Shown here: positions 11,683 through 22,512 of the stretch, one piece after another
How the letters are laid out: each line of letters starts with the position of its first letter
How positions within the stretch are numbered: the stretch's first letter is position 1
Source: Calamus simplicifolius
Lineage: Eukaryota; Streptophyta; Magnoliopsida; Arecales; Arecaceae
Direction: 5' to 3'
NCBI GenBank assembly: GCA_900491605.1
Contig: UESW01004821.1
Location: 124,001 to 188,000, forward strand
Length of the DNA: 64,000 nt
The notes under the pieces: generated by a model
Database searches by the model: none
The model's input: the letters and a program-made list of their open reading frames with translations, nothing else
Told to the model about the DNA's origin: nothing
Position numbers and translations under genes: made by a program

Positions 11683-12689
11683 TTTGAACAATCATGCATA
11701 TAAAATCATGGGGCTATGGTTTGGATACACAGATGCCCAAATGTAATGAACAAGCATACATATCAAGCGTCTTTTAACACATGTGACCTGGATTTGAGTC
11801 AATGGTTCTTGATATGCAACCTCAGTTCTTTTTAAAATTCTTGCATTTTTTACTACATGTCAGCAGCTGCACTGATGTTCCATCCTTCGTAGATCAAACT
11901 TCCTTGGTTGGTTGATCTACTTTAAGAGAGAAACAAAAGAAAGTGATTCATATAAAGACAACAGTTAATTTATGAATTCATTCAGTAATATGTATATATC
12001 CAGTTGATCTCTTTTAAAAAGAAACATAAGAAAGTGATCCAGCTAAAAGCAGGATTCATTCAATAATATGCATGCATATCCTGTTTGCAAAATCGCAGTC
12101 TTCCATTAGATGCTACCTACACATGAACCAAAATGGTAGTACATATATCACATGTGCCATGGTCTAATGAAGTTTTCTTAAGCAGCAATTAACTGGGAAG
12201 AAAAAGATACTGTTAACCATGAGATCCTGACAATTATCAAGGTAGTAGTGGAGAAGATTAACTTAACATTTTTGTTGGGACCTCCACTAATGCCAATTAT
12301 ATTCAGCACTTCTTGAGAATTTATATTGAATCATAACACCTTTTTATGCAAACATCGTTTCCTAGAGCTTGTCCAAAACTTGCTAGTGTCTTTTTATCAA
12401 GTAGCAAAAAACATTTGGGTTCCAGGAGAATATAAATGAAGCTCAATAGATATTTATGAAATAATGCATTGTAGGGCTCCAGATCATCGAACTATATAGC
12501 ACAGCAGAACTTGCTCTAATAAATGGCACTTACTGCTCAAATCCCATGAAGGAAACATGCTAGAAAAACATAAGATATTCCTATTCAAGTAGCAATTAGC
12601 ATTCGATATTGATACAATAAATATAAAAATGAGACAAGAATCAGCACCACTTAAAATCAACTTTATCTTTGTACAAGAGACAATACCTG

Positions 12690-12835
12690 CAATTTAGAAT
12701 GTAGATACAAGAATGTAGATACAAGAGAGTTTATAGACTTTGCAATTGCCTGCAATATAGTTAGAATGTAGATACAAGAGAGTTCATAGACTTTGCAATT
12801 ACTTGCAATTTAGTTATAATGTAGATACAAGATAG
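12690..12835. repeat. ~53-bp tandem repeat
   Basis: gaatgtagatacaagagagt with its following actttgcaatt segment recurs with a spacing of about 53 bp, for 2.5 to 3 copies. Confidence 0.7.
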
Positions 12836-13084
12836 AGTGCCAAGTTGTGATGCTTCACAACGGTTACATTTAGAAATGCCCTCCAAGTCATGATTTCACA
12901 GCCGATACTTCACATACGCAAGGATAAAGCAAATAAGTGTACTTAATATCAATGGCACTGCATCTTATCTACAGAAAAGCACACAAATCCCCTTGAAATA
13001 TTGCAAGTTTGGTTTGCATCCAAGAAAAGAAAAATAGATGAAGGTCGGTACATTTTTGTCCGCCCAAAAATTGGTGAAACTCTT

Positions 13085-14060
13085 TGCTACTGCCAGCAAA
13101 AGAGATGAGAGTTACCTCAGGGAATTTGAGATCCAGGTGTGTACTTGTTGCAACAGATTCAACTGCTATAGCCACAAATCTTGAAGCAAATTATTTTAAT
13201 ACATGATAAAGCCAAAAATCTTGAAGCAAATTGCAACAGATTCGATCTTTTTTTATCTATTTTCCCATCAACATCGTCAAACGTATTGATCTAGAAGCTT
13301 CAATGTAATAGCAAGCACAATATTGACTCTTATGGATTATTAATCAGTCAAGTATTATTTATTCCTTTTATAGTGCAGTGTGGAAAGCCTATGCATCAAA
13401 AAATAAGTTAAAGTACTTCTATTTTAGCTCCAAATAATAAGCTAGATACCGATGATATCATTTTTTCAAAGATAATAAATAAATACTCAATAAACAAATG
13501 TACATCAGAAGCTAGACTACTAAAACTATGCAAAACTTGAAATCACGATAAATGAGAAATGAGTTGCAAGAAACCCCAGATCCAGCCATCAACCCAAAGA
13601 ACAAACAGAATACCCCACTCCAGAGAACAATGCCAGGAGCTCCTCTTAGATCACGGCAAACCATCATATGATTGCCCAAAACTCATGGATCTCTCAACAA
13701 AACCCTACCCACGACCACCGATCACCGATCAAACCCTCAAAATCAGGTGAATAGATTAACTGAAATGCATGCATATAGTTCCAACGAAATCAGGAGATCA
13801 GATAGAGAAAGGAGATCAAGAGGTAGCAAAGCTTACTACTTCTGTGCGAGAAAGAAAGAAGAAGAGATCGAAGCCGGGCTTTCCATCCGCTTGCTCTGCT
13901 TCCTTAATGCAGAGAGAAGAGTCGAGAGGGTTCTCACAAGATCCAAAGAAAAATGCCAAAGTGGAAGAGCAAACGAAGAATGGAGGTTGCCGAATCGCTC
14001 TCATCAAACCCTAGCTGGGAAATGGATGAAGACCGAAGCCCTCTTTTTTACTTCCATTTT
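13085..14060 (-). other. Possible 5' end of a minus-strand spliced gene, identity unknown
   Basis: On the minus strand 14050-13850 resembles a plant 5' leader: a ctagggtttgatg element, pyrimidine-rich sequence and a possible gtaagc donor. Similar leader-like sequence (ggtagggttttgttgagag) lies at 13700, followed by a very short frame MSFGQSYDGLP. Further on, 13166-13112 could be a small exon (VESVATSTHLDLKFPE) between a tatagcag acceptor and a gtaact donor. I could not link these into a protein or name a family. It may be a degraded gene or a non-coding transcript. Confidence 0.25.
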
Positions 14061-14284
14061 TTTCTTCCATCGATGGCCCTAAAATACACGAGATAAAATA
14101 CGTGCTATTCCATGGGGTACCATGGAATAGCAAAATGGGAATACGAGCATTTGGAGAATAGGAAATCCTGTGGGGCCCACAAACCTTTTTACGCCTATTT
14201 GGGGAATAACCTGGAATAAGTCCCTATTCTAGGTAGGAATAGGGCATTCAAACACAGCCAAAAGCTATAACTATAAAGGATAAG

Positions 14285-14505
14285 TCTGAAAAAGGTTAAC
14301 CAAAGGGGATAACCCATGTTTAACCATGGGTTATCTCCTGAACTTATTTTCTAGAAAATCCAGGAATAGTTGGAGCTATCCCTTGAGGGCAAAATTGTTA
14401 TTTAAAAAAGTTGCTTATTCCCTCAACTATCCCTTGGATAAATTCTATCCTCTACACTTATTCAGTGATAACATTTTGGGAATCAAACACTACCTTAATA
14501 GCCAA
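14285..14505. mobile_element. MITE-like element
   Basis: The right end reads gggaatcaaacactacc followed by tta, a PIF/Tourist-style terminus with a TTA flank. The interior (gataacccatg...catgggttatc) forms an inverted repeat. Short motifs, including gagttatcc- and ggaatag-like ones, are shared with the MITE-like sequence at 42612-42828. The left terminus is unclear. Confidence 0.4.
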
Positions 14506-14764
14506 GATCTTCTTAATGGTAACAATCAAATAAATAAATAGTAAATGTAGGATAAAAAGAATACTTGTAATGCTATATCCAATATGTTGGAATATCCATA
14601 AGGTGCCCAAGTATTCACCCTTCAACATTGATCCACATAGGAACTAGATTCAAGACTCTAGCTCCTTCAAAACTTTGATCTTTGATGCTTTAATCTTTCT
14701 AAAGGATTTGATTGGTTTGCTTTCTTTCCCTTCTAATTTTCTTTCTCTTACAAAAAAAAGTCCT

Positions 14765-14910
14765 TCAAAGCCTCTTATCCTGAAGAAGACCTTCTTGTCT
14801 TAGTTTAGGATAAGACAACCTCTTGTCCTAAAGAAGGCCTTCTTATCTTGGTTTAGGATAAGATAACTTTTTATCCTGAAAAAGGCTTCTTTATCTTGGT
14901 TGGACAAGAC
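14765..14910. repeat. ~55-bp imperfect tandem repeat
   Basis: Units built around tatcttggtttaggataaga and tcctgaagaaggccttctt repeat about 2.5 times with substitutions. No coding potential is evident. Confidence 0.65.
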
Positions 14911-15146
14911 CCATAAGAGAAATAAAAGAGAAATGGGAGTTGATTTCTCTTCAGATGGATACAATGCATATGAAACCCGAGAGGCACTCCTATTTATAAA
15001 AGACGAAGGGATGCGGATGCATCCCATCCATATGCCTCATCTTGCCTCATCATGATGAGGCATGTCCTAAGTGTAGCACCTCATCATAATAAGATGCTAA
15101 AAAGAGAGGTGAGAGAGAGCGAAAAGAAAAAAAGGGGGGGGGGGGG

Positions 15147-15475
15147 TTCCCCCCTGTTAAGAAATTTTTTTTTTTTGTGACAGTGGCCTGGCCACCGTGG
15201 CCAGGCCACTGCCGGCCACGGCAGCGGCCGTGGCCGGAGAAGACGGCCACGGTGGCCAGGCCACTGTCACAAAAAAAAAAATTTCTTAACAGGGGGGGAA
15301 CCCCCCGCCCCCCCCCCCCCCCCCCCCCGGCCGTGGCCGAACAAGAAAAAAAGGGGGGGGGGGTTTCCCCCCCTGTTAAGAAATTTTTTTTTTGTGACAG
15401 TGGCCTGGCCACTGTGGCCAGGCCACTGCCGGCCACGGCAGCGGCCATGGCCGGAGAAGACGGCCACGGTCTTGG
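15147..15475. repeat. G/C-rich hairpin plus direct repeat
   Basis: A block starting ttcccccctgttaagaaa, with a T-run and gtgacagtggcctggcc (15147-15243), is followed by its inverted copy (15244-15300) and then by a third, direct copy (15364-15470). Between them lies a C-run of more than 20 bases. Reiterated ggccac/gtggcc palindromes are embedded. The overlapping ORFs here (60-156 codons) are products of the repeats. Confidence 0.85.
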
Positions 15476-15530
15476 CCGTGGCTGGAGGAAAATTATTAAA
15501 AAAAAAATTTTAGAGAGTGTGGGGGCTTAC

Positions 15531-15693
15531 CTTAGTCGAGAGAAGACGGCGGAGTCGGAGGAGAACGCCGGGGAGCCGGAGCACCAGAGGGGAGGCGCCG
15601 GAGCAGCGAGGTGGGAGCCGAAATTTTTAGAGCACGGCGGCGGCTAGGTCAAGACGGGGAAGAAGAAGAAGAGAAGGATGGCTTATATATAAG
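15531..15693 (-). promoter_or_regulatory. Promoter and non-coding first exon, probably of the CACTA transposase gene
   Basis: On the minus strand a TATA box (TATATATAAG, 15684-15693) lies at the inner edge of the CACTA subterminal repeats. About 30 nt downstream a GC-rich, ATG-less exon-like stretch begins and ends at a good donor (actaag|gtaag, donor at 15530-15526). In CACTA elements the transposase promoter sits just inside the subterminal repeats, so a leader exon is the natural reading. No transposase coding sequence was recognised to its left. Confidence 0.4.
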
Positions 15694-16807
15694 TTATTAG
15701 CGACGAAATAATTTGCGTCGCTATATGGTCGCAATATTTTTTTTTAAATTTATTATGTATTAGTTATAATTTTATGAAAAAATAGCGACTCAAATAATTG
15801 CGTCGCTAACTTGGCGCCAATGTCCGGCGGAAAATTTATTTTTATTTTTTAGGATTTGCGTCGCTAAGGCATCGCAAAATTTTTTCTATATTTTTAATTG
15901 ATTAAAATAATAACTTATTACAATAATTGTGACGCAAGCCGTGCATCGCAATAATTTTTAAATATTTATAAATGATAATATTTATAATTTATGATAATAA
16001 TTGCGATGAAAAATTACGTCGCAATAATTTTTTAATATTTTTAATTAGATATATGTATTTAAAAACATTGCGACGCAAATATGCGTCGCAATATTTTTTT
16101 CCTTTAATTAATTAATACTGATAAAAATTATATTTACTTAAAATAATTGACGCATATATTTCGTTGCAATATTTGTTTATTTTTTTTCCTAAATGCGTCG
16201 CTACGGCGTCGCAATAATTTTTAAATATTTATAAATGATAATATTTATAATTAATGTTAATAATTGCGACGAAAAATTGCATCGTAATATATTTTATAAA
16301 CTTTTTAATTACATATATTTTTTTTAAAAAACATTGCGATGCAACTTATGCATCGCAATATTATATTTTTTTATTTATTAATACTAAAAAAATTATATTT
16401 ACAAAAAATAATTGCGACGCATTCATTGCGTCGCAATATTTGTTTATTTTTTCCTAAAATGCATCGCGACGGCGTCGCAAAATTTTTTAAATATTTATTA
16501 ATGATAATATTTATAATTTATGATAATAATTACGATGCCTTATTGCATCGCAATAATTTTTTAATATTTTTAATTAGATATATTTATTTAAAAACCATTG
16601 CGATGCAAATTATGCGTCGCAATATTATAATTTTTTCCTTTATTAATACTGATAAAAATTATATTTACTAAAAATAATTGCGACGCATACATTGCGTCGC
16701 AATATTTGTTTAATTTTTCTTCTAAAATGCATCGCTACGGCGTCGCAATAAATTTTTAATATTTTTTTAAACTTTTTTATAACTTTTTTTTGAGTAATTA
16801 TAAGTGA

Positions 16808-19230
16808 TCCGATGGTTGCGATCGATCCAAGCCATGATCAATCCCAGTCGGCGACGATCCGACGGTTGCGATCGATCCAAGCCGTGATCCGATCGGCCAT
16901 GACCTATCTCGGACCGTTGCAATCCGTCCGAGATCGGCGACGATCCGATGGTTGCGATCGATCGAAGCCATGATCCCGATCGGCCACGACCGATCTCGGA
17001 CCGTGGCAATCGGTCCGATCGGTGACGATCCGATGGTTGCGATCGATCCAAGCCCTGATCCCGATCGGCCACGACTGATCTCAGACGTGGCGATCGGTCC
17101 GATCGGCGACGATCCGACGGTTGCGATCGATCCAAGCCATGATCCCGATCGGCCACGACCTATCTCGGACCGTTGCAATCAATCCGAGATCGGCGACGAT
17201 TCGACGGTTGCGATCGATCGAAGCCATGATCCCGATTGGCCACGACCGATCTCGGACCGTGGCAATCGGTCCGATCGGCGACGATCCAACGGTTGCGATC
17301 GATCCAAGCCCTGATCCCGATCGGCCACGACTGATCTCGGACCGTGGCGATCGGTCCAATCGGCGATGATCCGACGGTTGCGATCGATCCAAGCCGTGAT
17401 CTCGATCGGCCACGACCTATCTCGGACCGTTGCAATCCGTCCGAGATCGGCGACGATCCGACGGTTGCCATCGATCGAAGCCATGATCCCGATCGGCCAC
17501 GACCGATCTCGGACCGGGGCAATCGGTCCGATCGGCGACGATCCGATGGTTGCGATCGATCCAAGCCCTCATCCCGATCGGCCACGACTGATCTCGACCG
17601 TGGCGATCGGTCCGATCGGCGATGATCCGATGGTTGCGATCGATCCAAGCCGTGATCCCGATCGGCCACGACCTATCTCGGACCGTTGCAATCCGTCCGA
17701 GATCGGCGATGATCCGACGGTTGCGATCGATCGAAGCCATGATCCCGATCGGCCACGACCGATCTCGGACCGATCGGCGATGATCCGACGGTTGCGATCG
17801 ATCCAAGCCCTGATCCCGATCGTCCATGACCGATCTCGGACCGTGGCGATCGCACCGATCGGGGTCGATCCGACGGTTGCCATCGATCGAAGCCCTGATC
17901 GATCCCGGTCGGTGATCAACGATCTCGGACCGTCGCGATCGATCCGATAGGCGACAATCCGACGGTTGCGATCGATCCAAACCATGATCCCGATCGGCCA
18001 CGACCGATCTCGGACCGTGGCGATCGGTCCGATCGGCGACGATCCGACGGTTGCGATCGATCCAAGCCGTGATCCCGATCGGCCACAACCTATCTCAGAC
18101 CGTTGCAATCCGTCCGAGATCGGCGACGATCCGATGGTTGCGATCGATCCAAGCCGTGATCCCGATCGGCCACGACCTATCTCGGACCGTGGCAATCCGT
18201 CCGAGATCAACGACGATCCAACGGTTGCGATCGATCGAAGCCATGATCCTGATCGACCACGACCGATCCCGGACCGTTGCGATCGGTCCAAGATCGCTGG
18301 CAATCCGACGGTTGCGATCGATCCAAGCCGTGATCCCGATCGGCCACGACCGATCTTGGACCGTGGCGATCGGTCCGATCGGCAACGATCCGATGGTTGC
18401 GATCGATCCAAGCCGTGATCCCGATCGGCCACGACCTATCTCGGACCGTTGCAATCCGTCCGAGATCGGCGAAGCTCCGACGGTTGCGATCGATCCAAGC
18501 CGTGATCCCGATCGGCCACGATCGATCTCGGACCGTGGCGATCGGTCCGATCGGCAACAATCTGACGGTTGCGATCGATCCAAGCCCTGATCCTGATCGG
18601 CCACGACCGATCCCGTACCGTTGCGATCGGTCCAAGATCGCTGGCGATCCGACAGTTGCAATCGATCCAAGCCCTGATCCCGATCGGCCACGACTGATCT
18701 CGGACCGTGGCGATCGGTCCGATCGGTGATGATCCAACGGTTGCGATCGATCCAAGCCCTGGTCCCAATCGTCCATGACCGATCTCGGACCGTGACGATC
18801 GCACCAATCGGCATCGATCCGACGGTTGCCATCGATCGAAGCCCTGATCGATCCCGGTCGGCCATCAACGATCTCGGACCATCGCGATCGATCCGATAGG
18901 CGACAATCCGACGGTTGCGATCGATCCAAGCCGTGATCCCGATCGGCCACGACCGATCTCGGACCGTGGCGATCGGTCCGATCGGCGATGATCCGACGGT
19001 TGTGATCGATCCAAGCCCTCATCCCGATCGGCCATGACCGATTCTAGACCAATGCGATCGGTCCGAGATCGCTGACGATCCGACGGTTGCGATCGATCCA
19101 AGCCCTGATCCCGATCGGCCACGACCGATCTTGAACCGTGGCGATCGGTCCGATCGGCGACGATCCGAGGGTTGCAATCGATCCAAGCCCTTATTCCGAT
19201 CGGTCACGATCGATTTTGGACCGATCGCTA
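16808..19230. repeat. 87-bp GC-rich satellite array, about 28 copies, with trimer higher order
   Basis: A unit beginning ggttgcgatcgatccaagcc recurs every 87 bp (for example 17119 and 17206). Each unit holds about six GATC sites and several CGATCG or cggtccgatcgg palindromes. In the first third, three unit types alternate (ending roughly gaccgttgcaatccgtccga, gaccgtggcaatcggtccga and gaccgtggcgatcggtccga), giving a 261-bp period. Later units are scrambled and some truncated (near 17765). Because 87 is a multiple of three and stops are rare, long ORFs up to 287 codons appear on both strands; these are not genes. Confidence 0.93.
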
Positions 19231-20239
19231 TTTAACATAATTAATTTTTTTAAATACATTGCGACGCAAAGGGTTGCATCGTAATTTTTTAATATGATAA
19301 TTATATTATATTAAAATTAATTTTAATTATAATAATTACGATGCAACAAGTGCGTCGCTATATTAAAACATAATTTTCCTAATTAATTTTTTGATTTATT
19401 GCGTCGCTAATGCGTCGCTATTTAACATAATTAATTTTTTAAAAACATTGCAACGCACTGTGTTACATCGCAATTATTTTTTCTCATATTTATACTTTAT
19501 AAAATTTAATTTTATTTAAAATAATTGCGATGCATTTATTGCGTCGCTAAATTAAAAATAATTTTTCTAATTTTCTGGTTTATTGCGTCGCTAATGCGTC
19601 GCTATTTAAAATATTTAATTTTTTTAAAACATTGCGATGCACTGAGTTGCATTGCAATATTTTTTTCTAATATTTCTACTTTAAAAAATTTAATTTTATT
19701 TAAATTATTTGCAATGCAATTGGTGCGTTACTAAATTAAAAATATTTTTTTTAATTTTTTGGTTTATTGCGTCGCTAATGCGTCGCTATTTAATATATTT
19801 AATTCTTTTAAAAACATTGCGATGCACTGTGTTGCGTCGCAATAATTTTTTCTAATATTTAAATTTTATAAAATTTAATTTCATTTTAATTATTTGCGAC
19901 GCAATTGGTGCGTCGCTAAATTAAAAATAATTTTTTAATTTTCTAGTTTATTACATCGCTATTTAACATATTTAATTCTTTTAAAAATATTGCGATGCCC
20001 TGTGTTGCGTCGTAATATTTTTTTTGATATTTATATTTAATAAAAAATTAATTTAAAAATATTGCGATGCATTATTTGCATCGTAATATTAAAAAATTAA
20101 TTTTTTTTGAGTTTCTGGTTAATTAAGTTGCTAATGCGTCGCTAATTGCGTCACAATATTTTGTTGTCACAGAGGCGTCGCAAAGTGATCGTAATTTAGC
20201 GACGCATAATTGCGTCGCTAAATTTGCGTCGCTATTTCA

Positions 20240-20256
20240 GTATTTTTTGTAGTGTT
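20240..20256 (-). repeat. CACTA terminal inverted repeat
   Basis: cagtattttttgtagtg ends at 20256, giving CACTACAAAAAATACTG on the minus strand. The next three bases are ttt, the likely target-site duplication; the partner copy could not be identified. Confidence 0.8.
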
Positions 20257-21612
20257 TTGCTAGACCCTTAACAGTCTTATTCTTTATTTTTTTGCCTTTA
20301 TCCTTGCCCTTGAAGTTATTACCATTAAGGATCGTCACTGAATTGAGGTTAGCAAAAATATTAGCAACATTAGCTGTAAAATAAAAGCAATACATAAATA
20401 ACATGCTCATATAAATAATTAACATCAAATATCAATAAATTCAAATTAATGGTAAATCCCATCTCAAGATACCCAATGCAACATTAAAATCAATTCTTTG
20501 GACAGTAATATTAACTGCTAGTGGTAGTCTTGTTGTAATGATCAAACACTAACAATAATGCATATCAAATAATAAATCTATCTTTGGATATACTTATTAC
20601 TCACATGTGAATCCTTATAATCGTTACGTGCTTACCATCATACATATGTGTAGTTCGATCAGATATTAACCTTCCTTTGGGCCGATTAATACCCGCATGA
20701 AACATACACATACACAACATCCAACATCCTTCATGAACTATCTACATAAGAGAGGTCACTTTTGTGATATCTTGTTTCAATTAGTTCAATTTCGAACGAT
20801 AGACAAATTTATTAGGCATAAAAATATCATTAATTTGAATTTGATTGAACCTCTTTAAAAATAACGATATGTTATTTTGTGGTTCTAACTCAATCTTTAT
20901 AACAGAAAAATAATTGATCATAATGTATAAAGCTTTACTTTACATGCTTACAAAATTAAAAACAATAATTTTTAATGAAAGCCCAAAAATAATTGCCAAA
21001 GACATGAACCGGTCCAAAATTCATGCATTAATTATTCATAAATGTTATTCCCTTCCATGCATTAAATGCCATGCATTTAATAAGATTCTATGCATTAAAT
21101 GCTCCCCTTTGGTGCCATACCTAACTTCCATAGAGACCCACGGAACAGTGGGGGCACGGTATCCAAAAAAAATTCCTACCAGCCGTTACTATGTGAGGCG
21201 CTAAAAGCCCGAAACCAGCCGTTCCTGTGTGAGGCGCTAAAAGGCCAGAAAAGTTGCGAGAGACCATCAAACGGTTAATTGCAATCTTAACCCTTCACAC
21301 AACTCCAATGCTCAAATTTGTTATTCCCATGATTTTCTCCATATTTCCTTCTTTATCCCATGGTTTGAGATATCCAACCACCAGATTTACGGAAAGATTT
21401 TCTAGATTTTCATTCATATTTCCATCCGATTCTTTCCAACGCCCAATTTTCTTCCAATTAGAGGAATTCCCGAAGTTTCATATAACGGCTCTAACCGAAC
21501 GGATACAATGGGAAAAAATTTCTAAACGGTTCCCTTTAAAAAAAGAGAACACATCATCATTATTTTAAAAGGAAACCAATCGTTACCCCAATAAATTCCA
21601 AGATTGGGTTAG

Positions 21613-21712
21613 ATGTCCACCGAAGGAACTCAAAGCCAAAGAAAAGCCTCAACATTAACTAATATCCACCGAAGGAACTCAAAGCCAAAGGAAAGCCTCA
21701 ACATTAACTAAC
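21613..21712. repeat. 49-bp tandem duplication in Copia A' leader
   Basis: tccaccgaaggaactcaaag and the following aaagcctcaacattaacta occur twice head to tail with one mismatch. The shorter duplication agccgtt...gaggcgctaaaag lies at 21180-21240. Confidence 0.85.
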
Positions 21713-22132
21713 CACCCGTGATGGAATCCTGAATCCATCAGCCCTACTAAGAAATAAATTAAATATGAATTTAAATTTATATGTAATTAAGCTATATCTT
21801 ATCAAATGAAAGATCTCATCTTCGGATCACGTGAGACTGATTTCACGATGTAGCAAATATCGCTCTTAACATCACGAATACAATGAATATCTTTCGCTCT
21901 TAACATCAAAATTCATGATCATTAACCCTAAAGTTTTGATGCACTATGACCTTTATTTTATTTAAAAAACTAGATCTACATATATTAAAAATATCATTGG
22001 CATCAAAACAAAATTTTAAACTAATGAGTATTTGTCTCACGGTTGCTGAATAAAACCAAAGAAGTCATATGAACAAATACGAATATCAATGCATATAACC
22101 AAAAAATTTTCTTAACGATTCAACATGAATAG

Positions 22133-22145
22133 GGCTCTGATACCA
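22133..22145 (-). promoter_or_regulatory. Primer-binding site, initiator Met-tRNA type
   Basis: The minus strand reads TGGTATCAGAGCC, the complement of the 3' end of plant initiator Met-tRNA, two bases from the LTR edge. This fixes the orientation of Copia A' as minus. Confidence 0.9.
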
Positions 22146-22369
22146 ATTGTTAGAAATTAGATCCGAACCTTTTGGTGAAGACCATCACCATGTTGCCCAA
22201 GAATCATTCATGTTTAATCATCAAGAATTCATAATCGATAAACGAAAGCGTACCTGAATCCATATTGCTTAATTTTCTCCAGAGTCCTGCGGTTGGCCTT
22301 CCAGATCAACATGAAATGGGTAAGGTAGTAAGATGCAGTTAATCAGAAATAAGATGAAAGTGAAGACAA

Positions 22370-22498
22370 CAAATTGGGGCTGGGCCTTACCCTAGTGGTT
22401 ATATCCTTTTATTTAACAAGCAGAGACTCTAGGTATATAAACTTAAGTAATTACAATGCAGGTGGATCTCCCTCCCTCCCTCAAAAAAAAAAAAAGAA
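22370..22498 (+). mobile_element. SINE-like retroposon with 14-bp target-site duplication
   Basis: A 129-bp insert starts near ggggctgggccttaccctag, contains an A-box-like tagtggtta, and ends in a run of 13 A residues. It is flanked by gaaagtgaagacaa (22356-22369) and gaaagtgaaaacaa (22499-22512), a near-perfect 14-bp duplication. These are the marks of LINE-mediated retroposition. I did not find a good B box, so the tRNA origin is uncertain and it could be another short retroposed RNA. Confidence 0.55.
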
Positions 22499-22512
22499 GA
22501 AAGTGAAAACAA

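Larger units (their letters stand above)
10440..14262. mobile_element. Possible MITE-like termini facing each other
   Basis: ggctgtgtttgaa starts at 10440 after tta, and its reverse complement ttcaaacacagcc ends at 14262. Both are followed inward by subterminal motifs rich in ggaata/tattcc. This is the style of PIF/Harbinger (Tourist-like) ends. The 3-bp flanks (tta and aaa) do not match, so it may be one damaged 3.8-kb element or the ends of two separate MITEs. Between 10800 and 11350 the DNA is very AT-rich with nothing recognisable. Confidence 0.35.
15690..20256 (-). mobile_element. CACTA transposon end with very long subterminal region
   Basis: Read on the minus strand the sequence starts at 20256 with CACTACAAAAAATACTG, the diagnostic CACTA terminus. 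It is then filled with dozens of copies of gcgtcgc(t/a)a and its complement ttgcgacgc, often paired as small inverted repeats. Such motifs are the subterminal transposase-binding repeats of CACTA elements. Units recur at about 270 bp on the left side (15990-16780) and about 185 bp on the right (19260-19930). The 87-bp satellite at 16808-19230 lies inside. The other CACTA terminus and the transposase were not found, so the element is truncated, rearranged or nested beyond recognition. Its 20256 end abuts Copia A' sequence. Confidence 0.8.
20257..22313 (-). mobile_element. Copia A' fragment (gag stub, leader, PBS, partial 5' LTR)
   Basis: This segment aligns with 30860-32990 of Copia A: the Lys-rich gag stub (GKDKGKK), the long untranslated leader, the PBS (22133-22145, complement TGGTATCAGAGCC) and the first 165 bp of the LTR from 22148. 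The CACTA terminus interrupts it at 20256 and the LTR is cut at 22313. The leader carries two small local duplications of its own. It shares the gag deletion seen in Copia A, so both descend from an already deleted ancestor. Confidence 0.85.

Noticed and set aside
15050..15647. ORFs of 66-156 codons across the G/C-rich block
   Set aside because: They span the hairpin, direct repeats and homopolymers; no family similarity.
16767..19207. Some twenty overlapping ORFs of 60-287 codons rich in Arg, Ser and Asp
   Set aside because: All come from the 87-bp satellite, occur on both strands and in several frames, and have no start context or domain.
15690..20256. CRISPR-like array because of regularly spaced short repeats
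   Set aside because: Plant nuclear DNA; repeats are CACTA subterminal motifs and a contiguous satellite without spacers.
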